Source: Crossiella sp. S99.2 (GTDB lineage Bacteria > Actinomycetota > Actinomycetes > Mycobacteriales > Pseudonocardiaceae). Taken from it: a stretch of DNA of 64,000 bases. The notes below the pieces were generated by a model. It had not been told where the DNA came from and did not search any database. It worked only from the letters and a program-made list of their open reading frames with translations. The first letter of the stretch is position 1. Each line of letters starts with the position of its first letter. Made by a program: the position numbers and the translations under genes. Below, piece after piece: positions 43,248-52,742 of this stretch. Location of the stretch: contig NZ_JALMDK010000005.1 in assembly GCF_023094165.1 (NCBI RefSeq), positions 62,001-126,000 of the forward strand. Reading direction: 5' to 3'.

Positions 43248-44075
43248 CTAGGGCTTGGTGCCGTAGTGGACGGTCTTGGCGGACAGGAAGAACAGGTCCT
43301 GTCGCTGGTCGACGCCTGCTGGGTCCTTGGGGTCGAGCAGGCGGTCCAGGGTGGCCAGGTCGTCGGGGGCGAGGTCCTCGGCGAAGCCGTGGCGCTGGCG
43401 TTCGAGGGTTCGGCGGATGGATTGGCGGTGTGGTTCTGACAATGGAGAGGGGTGGTCGATCAGGAAGGTCTTGCTGCGGACTTCGGTGAGGCCCGTGTTG
43501 GCGAGGAGAGTTTTCCAGTCCTCGACCACGGGGACCGTGCCGGGCAGGTCCGCGCGCATCCGGTTGAAGCGGTCGGTTGTCGCCGCGTCCAGTCGGGTGG
43601 CCAGGCCAGGGCGGCCGAAGCCCAGGTCGCGTGGCAGACAGCGGGTCGGTAGGCCGCCTTCGACGATGGCCAGCACGCCGCCCGGGTTGAGCAACGCGGT
43701 CAGGCGGTGGAGCGCGTCCTGCTGGTCGCCCACGTGGTGCACGACCTGGCCGGACCACACCAGGTCAGCGTGGTCCAGGTCGGCGAGGCCTGCCGGGAAC
43801 TCGGCTACCTGGGTGCGCAGGGTGACGCCGAGGCGTTTGGCACGCAGTTCGGCGCGGTCCAGCAGTTCGGGGCTGCCGTCGACGGCGGTGACCTCGGCCT
43901 GTGGGAAGGCCGCGGCGAGCTGGCAGGCGGCCACACCCGGGCCGCTGCCGATGTCCAGGATGCGCCGCGGGGTCAGGTGGCTCAGCTCGGCCAGCGCCTG
44001 CTCGACGTACGGGAAGTTGGTCTCGGCCTCGCGTTCGAGCAGGTCGGCCATTGCGGCCCAGTCGATGTCGGTCAT
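43248..44075 (-). CDS. Class I SAM-dependent methyltransferase
   Basis: 275 residues from the ATG at 44075. The AdoMet motif ILDIGSGPGVAA is near residue 36, then an acidic loop (VTAVDGS) and LVWSGQVVHHVGD. The C-terminal half is helical, as in small-molecule methyltransferases. Divergent from the HTH-cupin gene. Substrate unknown. Confidence 0.87.
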   Translation of the reverse strand: MTDIDWAAMADLLEREAETNFPYVEQALAELSHLTPRRILDIGSGPGVAACQLAAAFPQAEVTAVDGSPELLDRAELRAKRLGVTLRTQVAEFPAGLADLDHADLVWSGQVVHHVGDQQDALHRLTALLNPGGVLAIVEGGLPTRCLPRDLGFGRPGLATRLDAATTDRFNRMRADLPGTVPVVEDWKTLLANTGLTEVRSKTFLIDHPSPLSEPHRQSIRRTLERQRHGFAEDLAPDDLATLDRLLDPKDPAGVDQRQDLFFLSAKTVHYGTKP

Positions 44076-44104
44076 GACCCGACCATGCACCCGGGTGAGG
44101 AATA

Positions 44105-44133
44105 TTGACAAACTTCTTTGCTGTTTCTGCAAT
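44105..44133 (+). promoter_or_regulatory. Promoter of the HTH-cupin gene
   Basis: Consensus TTGACA (44105-44110) and TGCAAT (44128-44133), 17 bp apart. A start 7 nt downstream coincides with the ATG at 44140, so the mRNA may be leaderless. ATATTG and CAATAT flank the promoter as an inverted repeat, a possible autoregulatory operator. Confidence 0.65.
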
Positions 44134-44706
44134 ATGAGTATGGATGAGGTGCTCGCCGAGGTCGGACCTCGGCTGAAACGGATCCGCCAGCAGCACAACT
44201 GCACGCTGGTCGCGTTGTCGGAGACCACCGGCATCTCGGTGAGCACGCTGTCCCGGCTGGAGTCGGGTCAGCGCAAACCGAGCCTGGAGCTGTTGCTGCC
44301 GATCGCGCACGCGCACCAGGTGCCGCTGGACGAGCTGGTCGGGGCGCCACCGGTGGGGGACCCACGGGTGCGGCTCAAGCCGGTCCGGCACGGTGACTCG
44401 GTCGTGGTGCCGCTAACCCAGCAGCCGGGCGGGTTGCAGGCGTACAAGATGGTCATCGGAACCACCAAGAACAGGCCAGACCCGCGCACGCACGAGGGAT
44501 ACGAGTGGCTGTACGTGCTCGCCGGGAAGCTCCGGCTGGTGCTGGCCGAGCACGACGTGATCCTCAAGGTCGGGGAGGCCGCCGAGTTCGACACCCGGTT
44601 GCCGCACTGGTTCGGCAGCACCGGGGAGGCCCCGGTGGAGATCCTCAGCCTGTTCGGTCCGCAGGGGGAGCGGATGCACGTCCGGGCCAAGCCGCGCGGG
44701 GACTAG
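44134..44706 (+). CDS. XRE-HTH plus cupin transcriptional regulator
   Basis: 190 residues from the ATG at 44134 (188 if the leaderless ATG at 44140 is used). An N-terminal HTH (ALSETTGISVSTLSRLESGQ) is joined to a C-terminal cupin (EGYEWLYVLAGKLRLVL, then GEAAEFDTRLPHWFG). Such proteins sense small molecules and control adjacent genes, here probably the divergent methyltransferase. Confidence 0.9.
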   Translation: MSMDEVLAEVGPRLKRIRQQHNCTLVALSETTGISVSTLSRLESGQRKPSLELLLPIAHAHQVPLDELVGAPPVGDPRVRLKPVRHGDSVVVPLTQQPGGLQAYKMVIGTTKNRPDPRTHEGYEWLYVLAGKLRLVLAEHDVILKVGEAAEFDTRLPHWFGSTGEAPVEILSLFGPQGERMHVRAKPRGD

Positions 44707-44802
44707 CGACAATCAATCGCCCTCAATTAGGGGATCCGCCCGCGTTGCTCCGTTCGGACATGGCAGCATCAGCCTCCGCTGAAGGAAAGCGAGGGGAGAG
44801 CT

Positions 44803-47082
44803 GTGCGCGTCCTGTCCGTTGACCTGGGCACGTCCAACACCGTGGCGGTGCTGTCCGCACACGGCCTGCCGCCGCGGGTCATCGAGGTGGACGGTTCCGC
44901 GACTATGCCCTCGGCGGTCTACGCCAACGAGGACGGCACCCTGCTGGTCGGCCGGGACGCCGAACGGCAGGCGCGGCTGGACCCGTCGCGGTTCGAGCCG
45001 AACCCGAAGCGGCGCATCGACGAGACCACGTTGCTGCTGGGCACCAACGTCATCACCGTCACCGACGCGCTGGCCGCGGTGCTGGAGCGGGTCGCCAAGG
45101 AGACCGCTCGGCAGCTCAACGGCGTGCTGCCGGACGAGGTGCGGCTGACCCACCCCGCGCAGTGGGGCACGGTGCGGCGCAACGCCCTGGTCTCCGCGGC
45201 GCGGCTGGCCGGGCTCGGGCCCAACCTGGTGCTCGTGCCGGAGCCGGTGGCCGCGGCCGCGCACTTCGCCTCCTTCCCGGATCGCGAACTCAACCCCGGG
45301 CAGGCGCTGGCCGTCTACGACCTGGGCGCGGGCACCTTCGACGTCGCCGTCGTCGGGGTCACGCCGACCGGGTTCACCGTGCTCGCCGAGGACGGCCTGC
45401 CGGACCTGGGCGGCCTGGACGTCGACCACGCGCTGCTCATCCACGTCGGCCGGGAGGTGTCCTTCCGCGACCCCGGCCGCTGGCAGCGACTGCTGCGCCC
45501 GGAGTCCACCGCGGACCGCCGGGCCCGCCGCACCCTGCTCGAGGACGTGCGCGAGGCCAAGGAAGCCCTCTCCCGGCACCCGCAGACCGAGGTGCCGATG
45601 CCGGAGGAGTTCTCCGACGTCCTGGTCACCCGCACCGAGCTGGAAGCGCTGATCCGCCCCAGCCTGCTGCGCAGCGTGGACGTGCTGTCCCAGACCATCC
45701 AGCGCGCGGGCATGTCGCCGGAGCAGCTCGCCGGGATCTTCCTGGTCGGCGGGTCGAGCCGGATCCCGCTGGTGGCACAGCTCATCGCGGACCGGCTGCG
45801 GGTGGTGCCGGTCAGTCTCGACCAGCCCGAGACCGCGGTGGCCATGGGCGCGTACCACGTGCCGCAGGACGACAACCCGCTGCGCACCCAGGACGTGCCG
45901 TCCGCGACGGCCCAGGGCCTGCAGACGGGCTCGGGCGTGCAGACGGCGTCGGGCGCGCAGGCCGGGCAGGCCGCGGCGGCCGGATACGCCGCGCACGGCA
46001 CGCAGGGCGAGCACGCGGGTCAGACCGGGTACGGCGAGCATGCCGCGCAGGCCGGACTAGGCGCGCACGCTGAACACGCCGCGCAGGCCGGATACGGCAC
46101 GCACGCTGAACACCCGGCGCAGTCTGGGTACAGCGCCCAGGCCGAGCACGGGGCGCAGTCCGGGTACAGCGCTGCCGGGTACGCCGCGCAGCCAGGCCAT
46201 GCCGGCTACCCGGCGCAGGGCGAGCACGCGGGGCAGGCCGGGTATCCCGACCAGACCGCGTACCTCGACCAGACGGGGCACACCCAGGCAGGGCACACCC
46301 AGACGGGGCACGGCACGCAGCCGGCGCACGTCACCCAGTCCTCGCACGTGACGCAGTCGGCCACCCCGGCCCCCGGACTGCCGAGCCAGTCCCAGTACCC
46401 GGGGCAACAGCAAGGCTACGCCCAGCAGCAGCAGTACCCGGGCGGTTATCCACAGGGTGGCGGTTATCCCCAGGCGGCCGGTGGTGGCAAGGTCGGCAAG
46501 GGCAACAAGAACAAGTTGCTGCTGATCGGGATCGCCGCGGCGGTGGTGGTCGTGCTCGGTGTGGTGATCGGGGTGTTCGCGTTCGGTGGGACGAATCTGC
46601 CTACCGCGCAGGACTGCCAGTCGGTCGGGTCGGCTGATGACAAGGGCTTCACGAGTTGTCTGCGGCAGCTCGCCGGAACCGTGGCCGACACCGGGAAATG
46701 CGCCAAGGGGCCCGGGGTGGCCAATGTGCCGGCCGAGGTCGCGAAGCTGGTCGGGGCGCAGGTGAGTTGCAGCGTCAGCGGGGCGGACGGGCAGCAGGTG
46801 CAGGTGATCTACCAGCAGGCGCCGTCGCAGCAGTCCGCCGACATGGCCGCGGCCATGACCAAACAGCTCGCGGGCAAGGGCGAGAAGGTCGAGGCGCCGT
46901 GGCAGGGCAACGGGCTCAAGGGGCACTACTCGGCGGCGGTGAACAACAGCACCGGGTGGGTGGTCTTCACCGTGGAGGGCAGGCCGCTGTTCGGGGCGGT
47001 CAACGTGACCGGGGCCAAGGCGGGTAACGCCAACGCGATGGCCGACCTGTTCGAGCAGAAAATCCAGCCGGGCACCAGCTGA
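44803..47082 (+). CDS. Membrane-anchored Hsp70-like protein with low-complexity linker
   Basis: 759 residues, GTG start with GAGGGGAG upstream. The N-terminal actin-like ATPase of the Hsp70 family (VDLGTSNTVAV, YDLGAGTFDVAVV, LVGGSSRIPLV) spans about 1-355. There is no substrate-binding domain. Instead about 200 residues rich in Gly, Gln, His, Ala and Tyr with imperfect repeats (GYGTHAEHPAQS and variants) lead to a basic stretch, one membrane segment (about 570-593) and an extracellular domain of about 165 residues with cysteines. Role unknown. Confidence 0.88.
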   Translation: MRVLSVDLGTSNTVAVLSAHGLPPRVIEVDGSATMPSAVYANEDGTLLVGRDAERQARLDPSRFEPNPKRRIDETTLLLGTNVITVTDALAAVLERVAKETARQLNGVLPDEVRLTHPAQWGTVRRNALVSAARLAGLGPNLVLVPEPVAAAAHFASFPDRELNPGQALAVYDLGAGTFDVAVVGVTPTGFTVLAEDGLPDLGGLDVDHALLIHVGREVSFRDPGRWQRLLRPESTADRRARRTLLEDVREAKEALSRHPQTEVPMPEEFSDVLVTRTELEALIRPSLLRSVDVLSQTIQRAGMSPEQLAGIFLVGGSSRIPLVAQLIADRLRVVPVSLDQPETAVAMGAYHVPQDDNPLRTQDVPSATAQGLQTGSGVQTASGAQAGQAAAAGYAAHGTQGEHAGQTGYGEHAAQAGLGAHAEHAAQAGYGTHAEHPAQSGYSAQAEHGAQSGYSAAGYAAQPGHAGYPAQGEHAGQAGYPDQTAYLDQTGHTQAGHTQTGHGTQPAHVTQSSHVTQSATPAPGLPSQSQYPGQQQGYAQQQQYPGGYPQGGGYPQAAGGGKVGKGNKNKLLLIGIAAAVVVVLGVVIGVFAFGGTNLPTAQDCQSVGSADDKGFTSCLRQLAGTVADTGKCAKGPGVANVPAEVAKLVGAQVSCSVSGADGQQVQVIYQQAPSQQSADMAAAMTKQLAGKGEKVEAPWQGNGLKGHYSAAVNNSTGWVVFTVEGRPLFGAVNVTGAKAGNANAMADLFEQKIQPGTS

Positions 47083-47161
47083 GACCGGACGGCGGCGCTC
47101 CAGGGCGAGATGGCGGCCGTGGTGGGCGTGGTTGCGGCCGGGGCGGAGCAGTTGTGGCTGG

Positions 47162-47194
47162 GACGGCGGCATCCCTGGGTGGGACGCCGCCGTC
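47162..47194. terminator. Hairpin between convergent genes
   Basis: 14-bp arms with one mismatch (47162-47175 with 47181-47194), between the Hsp70-like and subtilase genes. Confidence 0.6.
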
Positions 47195-47200
47195 GTCAGG

Positions 47201-50200
47201 TCAGCCGATCTCGTAGGCCTTGAGCACGGTCTGCTCGACCGAGTTCGTGCCGTCGGATGCCTTGCCCCGCAAGGACACGAAGCCCTTGGCCGGGTTGCGC
47301 ACGGTCGCGGTCCAGCCGGTCGCGCTCTTGTCCACCTTGGCCTGCTGCCAGGTGGCGCCGTCATCCACGGAGTAGTCCACGGTCAGGCTGGTCGCCTCGG
47401 CCGGGCCGTCCTGCCGCGGCACCGTGACCGGGATGGCGAACTCCCGGTCCCCGGGCGCCAGGTTGCGCAGGTTCACCGGGGGTGCGTAGCGGACGTTGAA
47501 CAGTGGCAGGGCCCCGGCCTCCACCCGCGGGATGCCGAAGGTCCACACCGAGTTGATCTTCGTGCTGGTGGTCCACCACGGCGCGTCCCGGCTGACATCG
47601 GACTCCAGCCGGTACTGGGTGGCGCGTTCGCGCAGGAAGATGCCGCGGCCGGGGGCGTTGTGCCGGGCGACCTCCTTGCCGTCGGCGAACAGGGTGGTGG
47701 TGCCCTTGTCGATGCCCCAGCTCGGGTCGGCGGGCCTGGGGTGGCCTGCCGCGTCGGACCACCAGGGCACCGTGACGTCGATCAGGTCGGCCTTGAAATG
47801 GGCCCACGGGTGGTTGTCGCCGACGCCGTTGCTGGTGGTGCCGGTGAAAGCGGGGCCGTTGACCGCCTTGTTCCATTCCTGGCGGTAGGACTTGCCTCCC
47901 TCCAGCTTCACCTTGCCGACCAGGTCGCCGGAGGCGCCGTACCAGCCGCCGACGTTGATCTCCCAGTTGCCCGGCGTGTAGTGCTCGACCCGTTCGGCCG
48001 AGGCCACCGCCTGGGTGAACCAGTTGGTGCTCAGCCGGTCGCCGAGGGCCTCCACACTGGCCCCCACGATGGGCGGCTCAGTCTCGCTGAAACCGTGGTA
48101 GGCCATGGTGATCGCGGCCAGGTCGGCGGTCTTGACCGGGTAGTCCACCTTGGCCGGGACCTTGCCGGGGGAGGGGAAGGACAGCTCGTAGCGGTACTTG
48201 CTGCCGCGCCGCGTGGTCAGCGAGAGCTGCCCGCCGGTCTTGGCGTACTCGGCGAACTTCGGCCCGTAACTGCCGAAGACCCGCACCGAGGGCAGCACCG
48301 CCGGGTTCTCCTCCTGGGCCAGTCGCGCACCCGCCCGGAACGGCTGATCGTCGGTGACGTAGAGCCCGACGATCAGGCCACCGGCGGCCTTGATGTTGCG
48401 GATCCGTTGGTACACCTCGTCAAAGGTGGTCTGGCCGGGCAGACCGATGACCACCAGCTTGCCCTTGGCCTCGACCTTGGCCAGCTCCTCCACCGTGCCG
48501 CCACCGGCGTACACGCTGGGCAGCTTGGTGCTGATCGGGTCATCCGGCGAACCGCGCAGCCAGCCGACCGGGATCTCCTGGCGTTGCGTCCCTTCGGTGA
48601 ACAGCTCCAGGTCGGCCTCCTCCAGGCGGAGGTTGTCCGCGTAGCTGAAGGAGGGCGAGCCGGCCCCGACGGAATGGCTGTAGTACTCGGAGAAACGGGG
48701 GTTGAGCAGCCAGCCGAAGCTGTAGGTCAGCCCGTTGTCCTTGATCCGCTGCCGCATCTGGGACAGCCAGTACCCGCTGCGCGCGGCGGGCTGGTCACTG
48801 CTGACCTTGACCCGCTTGGCCTGCCTGGTGTCGAAGGAGACGGTCGCCGCCTTGGTGATCTTCACCTCGGGGTTGGCCACCATCGCGATGGTGGCGTCGG
48901 CGCCCGGCCGCGGCGTGGTGATCGAGGCGATCGCGCTGTAGACGCCCGGCGGCACACGGGTGCTGCCGGCGAAGGAGAGGTAGTAGCGCGCGCCGTCCTG
49001 CTGCCGCAGCAGCGTGATGTCGCCGTCCTGCGCCGTGGCGGGCTTGCCGTCCTGCCGGATCGCCTTGGCGTTGACGTCGTAGTGCTCGCCCTCCTCGTGC
49101 GCGCCGAGCAGCGAGCGCACCGTGGTGCTGCCGTCGGCGGCGGTGAGCACGCCGCCGTAGCTGCCGGGCTTGGCCGCACGCGGGGTCAGCGTGACGCTCA
49201 CCTCGGCCTTGCCACCGGCCGGGACGGTCACCGAGTTGGCGGACAGCTTGGCCAGTCCGGCAGGCGCCGGGTTGCCCGCGGTGTCGGCCAGGTCCAGCTT
49301 GAGGGCCAGCGTCAGCGGCGTCGTGCCCGGGTTGGTGTAGGTCACCGTGCGGGTCTCGGCCTTGGTGCTGGGCCACTTCAGGAACGCGTTGACCACGCTC
49401 GGACTGGCCAGCGCCTGGGCGCCGACGGCCTTGCCGAGATCCATCCGGCCGCCGCCGACGGTGAAGGCCCCGTTGCCGGACACCGGAACCGCGGTGGAGA
49501 CCAGCGCGGACTTGATCTGCTCGGCGGTCCAGTCCGGGTGCTGCTGGGCCAGGATCGCCGCGCCGCCCGCGACGTGCGGGGTGGCCATCGAGGTGCCGGA
49601 TGCCTTGGTGTAGCGCTCGTTCACCGGGGTGCCCATGGCCGTGCCGGTCGCCCGCGCGGCCACGATGTCACTGCCCGGCGCCGCGATCTCCGGCTTCACC
49701 GCGCCGTCGCCGACCCGCGGTCCCTGGCTGGAGAAATCGGACCGGCCGCCGCCCTTGGTGACACTGCCGACGGTCAGCGCCAGGTCCGCGCTGGCCGGTG
49801 AGGACACCGTGCCAGGGGCGCCGGAGTTGCCCGCGGCGATCACGAACAGCGTGTTGTGCTTGCGGGACAACGTGTTCACCGCCTGCGCCATCGGGTCCGA
49901 GCCGTCCGTGGGCCCGCCGCCGAGGCTCATGCTGATGACCTTGGCCTTGACCTCGGCCGCAGCCCACTCCATGCCCGCGATGATGTCGGCGAAGCTGCCG
50001 CTGCCGCCGTCGTCGAGCACCTTGCCCACGGCCAGGTCGGCCTCGGGGGCCACGCCCTTGAACTTGCCGCCCTCGGCCGCGCCGGAGCCGACCGCGGTGG
50101 CGGCCACGTGCGTGCCGTGCCCGTCGCCGTCCTTGACGTTGCCCTTGCCGCTGAAGTCCTTGCTGTGCTTGACCTTCCCGGCCACATCCGGGTGCGTGTC

Positions 50201-50902
50201 GTCGATGCCGGTGTCCAGCACGGCGACCGTGGTGCCCTTGCCGGTGAACCCGGCCTGCCAGGCCGCGGGCGCGCCGACCTGCGGCACGCTGGCGTCCAGG
50301 TTGGCCTTCGCCTTGCCGTTGAGCCAGATCTTGCGCGCGCCACCGGCCAGCGTGCCCGGCCCCTGGTGGGTCAGCTCGCGCCAGAACTCGGCGGTGCTGG
50401 ACTTGCGGTCCTCCACCGCGGCCATGTTCAGGCTGGGCAGCTCCCGGCGCACGGTCGTGCCCGGCAGTTCCGCGGCACGGCGGGTGGTCGCGGCCTCCGG
50501 GTACTGCATCAGCAGCGGCAGCGCCGGGCTGCGCGCGTCGTCATAGCCCTGCCGGATCAGACCGGTGATGTTGAACAGCTCGCGGTCCAGCAGCCCCTCG
50601 CCGATGAGGCGATCGGCCTTGTTCGGCACCAGATACCAGTCGGTGCGGCCGTGCTGGGTGACCGGGAACTGCTGGTAGCCGAACGCGGTGCCGTCGGCGA
50701 CCGGTTCGACGGTCAGGCTCCAGCTCCCGTCGGCGCGCTGGCCCGCGCGCACCCGGTCGCCGGTGATCAGTGTGACCTGGTGGTGCGTCCCGGCGCCCGG
50801 CGTGCCGGCCGGTGCGGCGGTGGCGGGCGGCGCCACCGCCAGCGTGGCGCTCACCGTGGTCAGTGCCACCAGTCCGGCCAACGTCCGTGATCTTCGGTTC
50901 AT
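47201..50902 (-). CDS. Secreted S8 family serine peptidase, large
   Basis: 1233 residues. An N-terminal signal peptide (cleavage near residue 30) and a pro-region are followed by the subtilase domain with Asp230 (VLDTGID), His262 (GHGTHVA), Asn359 (AAGNSG) and Ser438 (GTSMATPH). A PA-like insert and several beta domains make up the C-terminal 750 residues. Extracellular proteolysis is the expected role. No cell-wall anchor motif seen. Confidence 0.92.
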   Translation of the reverse strand: MNRRSRTLAGLVALTTVSATLAVAPPATAAPAGTPGAGTHHQVTLITGDRVRAGQRADGSWSLTVEPVADGTAFGYQQFPVTQHGRTDWYLVPNKADRLIGEGLLDRELFNITGLIRQGYDDARSPALPLLMQYPEAATTRRAAELPGTTVRRELPSLNMAAVEDRKSSTAEFWRELTHQGPGTLAGGARKIWLNGKAKANLDASVPQVGAPAAWQAGFTGKGTTVAVLDTGIDDTHPDVAGKVKHSKDFSGKGNVKDGDGHGTHVAATAVGSGAAEGGKFKGVAPEADLAVGKVLDDGGSGSFADIIAGMEWAAAEVKAKVISMSLGGGPTDGSDPMAQAVNTLSRKHNTLFVIAAGNSGAPGTVSSPASADLALTVGSVTKGGGRSDFSSQGPRVGDGAVKPEIAAPGSDIVAARATGTAMGTPVNERYTKASGTSMATPHVAGGAAILAQQHPDWTAEQIKSALVSTAVPVSGNGAFTVGGGRMDLGKAVGAQALASPSVVNAFLKWPSTKAETRTVTYTNPGTTPLTLALKLDLADTAGNPAPAGLAKLSANSVTVPAGGKAEVSVTLTPRAAKPGSYGGVLTAADGSTTVRSLLGAHEEGEHYDVNAKAIRQDGKPATAQDGDITLLRQQDGARYYLSFAGSTRVPPGVYSAIASITTPRPGADATIAMVANPEVKITKAATVSFDTRQAKRVKVSSDQPAARSGYWLSQMRQRIKDNGLTYSFGWLLNPRFSEYYSHSVGAGSPSFSYADNLRLEEADLELFTEGTQRQEIPVGWLRGSPDDPISTKLPSVYAGGGTVEELAKVEAKGKLVVIGLPGQTTFDEVYQRIRNIKAAGGLIVGLYVTDDQPFRAGARLAQEENPAVLPSVRVFGSYGPKFAEYAKTGGQLSLTTRRGSKYRYELSFPSPGKVPAKVDYPVKTADLAAITMAYHGFSETEPPIVGASVEALGDRLSTNWFTQAVASAERVEHYTPGNWEINVGGWYGASGDLVGKVKLEGGKSYRQEWNKAVNGPAFTGTTSNGVGDNHPWAHFKADLIDVTVPWWSDAAGHPRPADPSWGIDKGTTTLFADGKEVARHNAPGRGIFLRERATQYRLESDVSRDAPWWTTSTKINSVWTFGIPRVEAGALPLFNVRYAPPVNLRNLAPGDREFAIPVTVPRQDGPAEATSLTVDYSVDDGATWQQAKVDKSATGWTATVRNPAKGFVSLRGKASDGTNSVEQTVLKAYEIG

Positions 50903-51014
50903 CGTTGGACCCCTCGGTAGGAATGGGGCGGATGTGGATGCCCCTTTCCCTTAGTGGCCGAAACCTGGTGAGAGTTCCACTTTTTCGTGCGATCGACCGA
51001 CATCCATCGACGGG

Positions 51015-51818
51015 TCAGACCTGGTCCCAGGGAGCGAGTTCGTAGGCCCGTCGCAGCAGGTCCATCAGGTCCGGGTCGACCGCGAACTCGACCTCGTCGA
51101 CGCAGCTCAGGGCGCGTGCGCCGGTGGTCGCGTTGGTGAAGAAAGCAGCCCGGAAACCGGGTAGATCGACTGGTTCCACCGGGCGGAGCGCCTCCGGGAC
51201 GCCCAGCTGCGCCAGACCGCGGCGCAGCAGCTGGTAGGCGATGCCGGGCAGCACGTCCGCTTCCGGCCAGACGATCCGCTCGCCGTCGAACAGGCCCAGG
51301 TTCCAGATCGAGCCCTCGCTGAGCCTGCCGCGCTCGTCCAGGAAGACCACGTCCGCATAGCCGGCCAGCCGGGCCAGCCGCTGCTGCTGGAACAGGCCGA
51401 AGGTGCCCACGTGCTTGAACTCCGGCGCGTCCCGGGAGTAGCGGACGGTGCGGGTGCGCAGCGGCGCGGTGGCGACCTCGGGGGCCGGGCGGATCAGCAC
51501 CAGCACCCGGGAGTCGATCGGATCGCCGAGCCCGCCCCAGCTCAGCTCGGCCGGGAAGACGTTGATCCGGGCGTTGACCGGGCCCGGCAGGCCGGAGAGT
51601 GCCTGCCGCAACAGGGTGCGCACCCGGTCGGTGTCCAAAGTCGTGCCGAACAGCGACTTCGTCGCGTTGCCGAGCCGGTCCAGGTGCAGGTCCAGCCCGC
51701 GGACCCGGCCGTCCACCGCGGTCATGCCGGTGAAATGGCCGTAGTTGACCGTGGTCGTGGTCAGCAGCTCCTCGACCGTGGCCGGTCGTCCGTCGATCTC
51801 GGCGCGCAGCACGTGCAT
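51015..51818 (-). CDS. PLP-dependent aminotransferase class IV protein
   Basis: 267 residues, fold-type IV, like branched-chain aminotransferase or aminodeoxychorismate lyase. The PLP lysine lies in FKHVGTFG; VVFLDERGRLSEGSIWNLG and the C-terminal FFTNATTGARAL are cofactor-binding segments. Substrate not predictable. Ends with its start 16 bp from the sigma factor stop, on the same strand. Confidence 0.87.
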   Translation of the reverse strand: MHVLRAEIDGRPATVEELLTTTTVNYGHFTGMTAVDGRVRGLDLHLDRLGNATKSLFGTTLDTDRVRTLLRQALSGLPGPVNARINVFPAELSWGGLGDPIDSRVLVLIRPAPEVATAPLRTRTVRYSRDAPEFKHVGTFGLFQQQRLARLAGYADVVFLDERGRLSEGSIWNLGLFDGERIVWPEADVLPGIAYQLLRRGLAQLGVPEALRPVEPVDLPGFRAAFFTNATTGARALSCVDEVEFAVDPDLMDLLRRAYELAPWDQV

Positions 51819-51834
51819 GCCGCCGAGACTAGGA

Positions 51835-52500
51835 CTACGCGCGCTTTTGTCTGGTCAGCAGGGTGCGCAGCCGGCTGATCGCACGGTGCTGGGCCACCCG
51901 CACCGCGCCGGGAGTGGACCCGACCGTGCTGGCGGTCTCCTCCGCGGAGAGCCCCACGACCACCCGCAGCACCAGGATCTCCCGCTGCTTGGGCGGCAGC
52001 ACGTCCAGCAGCTTGCCCATCTCCGCGGACAGCTCGCGGTAGAGCGCCAGCTGCTCCGGCCCGCCCTCGGTGACCACGGTGTCCGGCACCTCCGGCACCG
52101 GTTCGGAGAAGTTGCGCGCCGCGTGCCGGTAGGCGTCGGCGACCTTGTGCCCGGCGATGCCGTAGACGAAGGCCAGGAACGGACGGCCCTGGGAGCGGTA
52201 GGTCGGCAACGCGGTCAGCACCGCGAGACAGACCTCCTGCGCCACGTCGTCGGCCGAGGCGTAGGAGCGTTCCTGGCGGCCGATCCGGGTGCGGCAGTAG
52301 CGGACCACGATGGGCCGGAGGTAACCCAGCAGCCAGGACATCGCGTACCGGTCACCCGCGATGGCCGCCGACACCACCCCGTCCAGTTCGCTGTCCAGGG
52401 TTTCCGGGCGGACCGGGGTGAAGATGGTGCTCGTGCGCCTGGCGATATCCCGGCGTAACACCCCGCCGAGTCCCCCAAGGGAATGCGCCTGTGCGGACAC
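51835..52500 (-). CDS. ECF sigma factor, SigD/ShbA type
   Basis: 221 residues, GTG start with AGAGGGG upstream. Region 2 contains IVVRYCRTRIG and SADDVAQEVCLAVLTALPTYRSQGRPFLAFVYGIAGHKVADA, the characteristic sequence of M. tuberculosis SigD and Streptomyces ShbA. Region 4 is EILVLRVVVGLSAEETASTVGSTPGAVRVAQHRA. In Streptomyces ShbA drives transcription of the main sigma factor hrdB. No anti-sigma gene adjacent. Confidence 0.87.
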   Translation of the reverse strand: MSAQAHSLGGLGGVLRRDIARRTSTIFTPVRPETLDSELDGVVSAAIAGDRYAMSWLLGYLRPIVVRYCRTRIGRQERSYASADDVAQEVCLAVLTALPTYRSQGRPFLAFVYGIAGHKVADAYRHAARNFSEPVPEVPDTVVTEGGPEQLALYRELSAEMGKLLDVLPPKQREILVLRVVVGLSAEETASTVGSTPGAVRVAQHRAISRLRTLLTRQKRA

Positions 52501-52742
52501 TGTGTCGTCCCCTCTCTAGTCGCCCCAGCCGACACGATTCCTGCGTTCGGACGAACTCTTGCTTCAACTTTCGACTTGTTCTGTGACGCAACGCACGGTG
52601 CGACGGGGCCGGAGACGGAATGTGATGTCTCCGGTCCAAACCGTTACCTGAATGGCGGGCGCTCGTTGCCCGTTCGGTCGCGCCGTGGCCGAGCACCGCT
52701 GGACGGTTCCGCGCTGGTGGGCCGCATGCCACGATCGAAGGC

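Noticed and set aside
46444-46479. GTTATCCACAGGG resembling a DnaA box
   Set aside because: Within the Hsp70-like coding repeats (GGYPQGGGYPQ), so explained by codon use.
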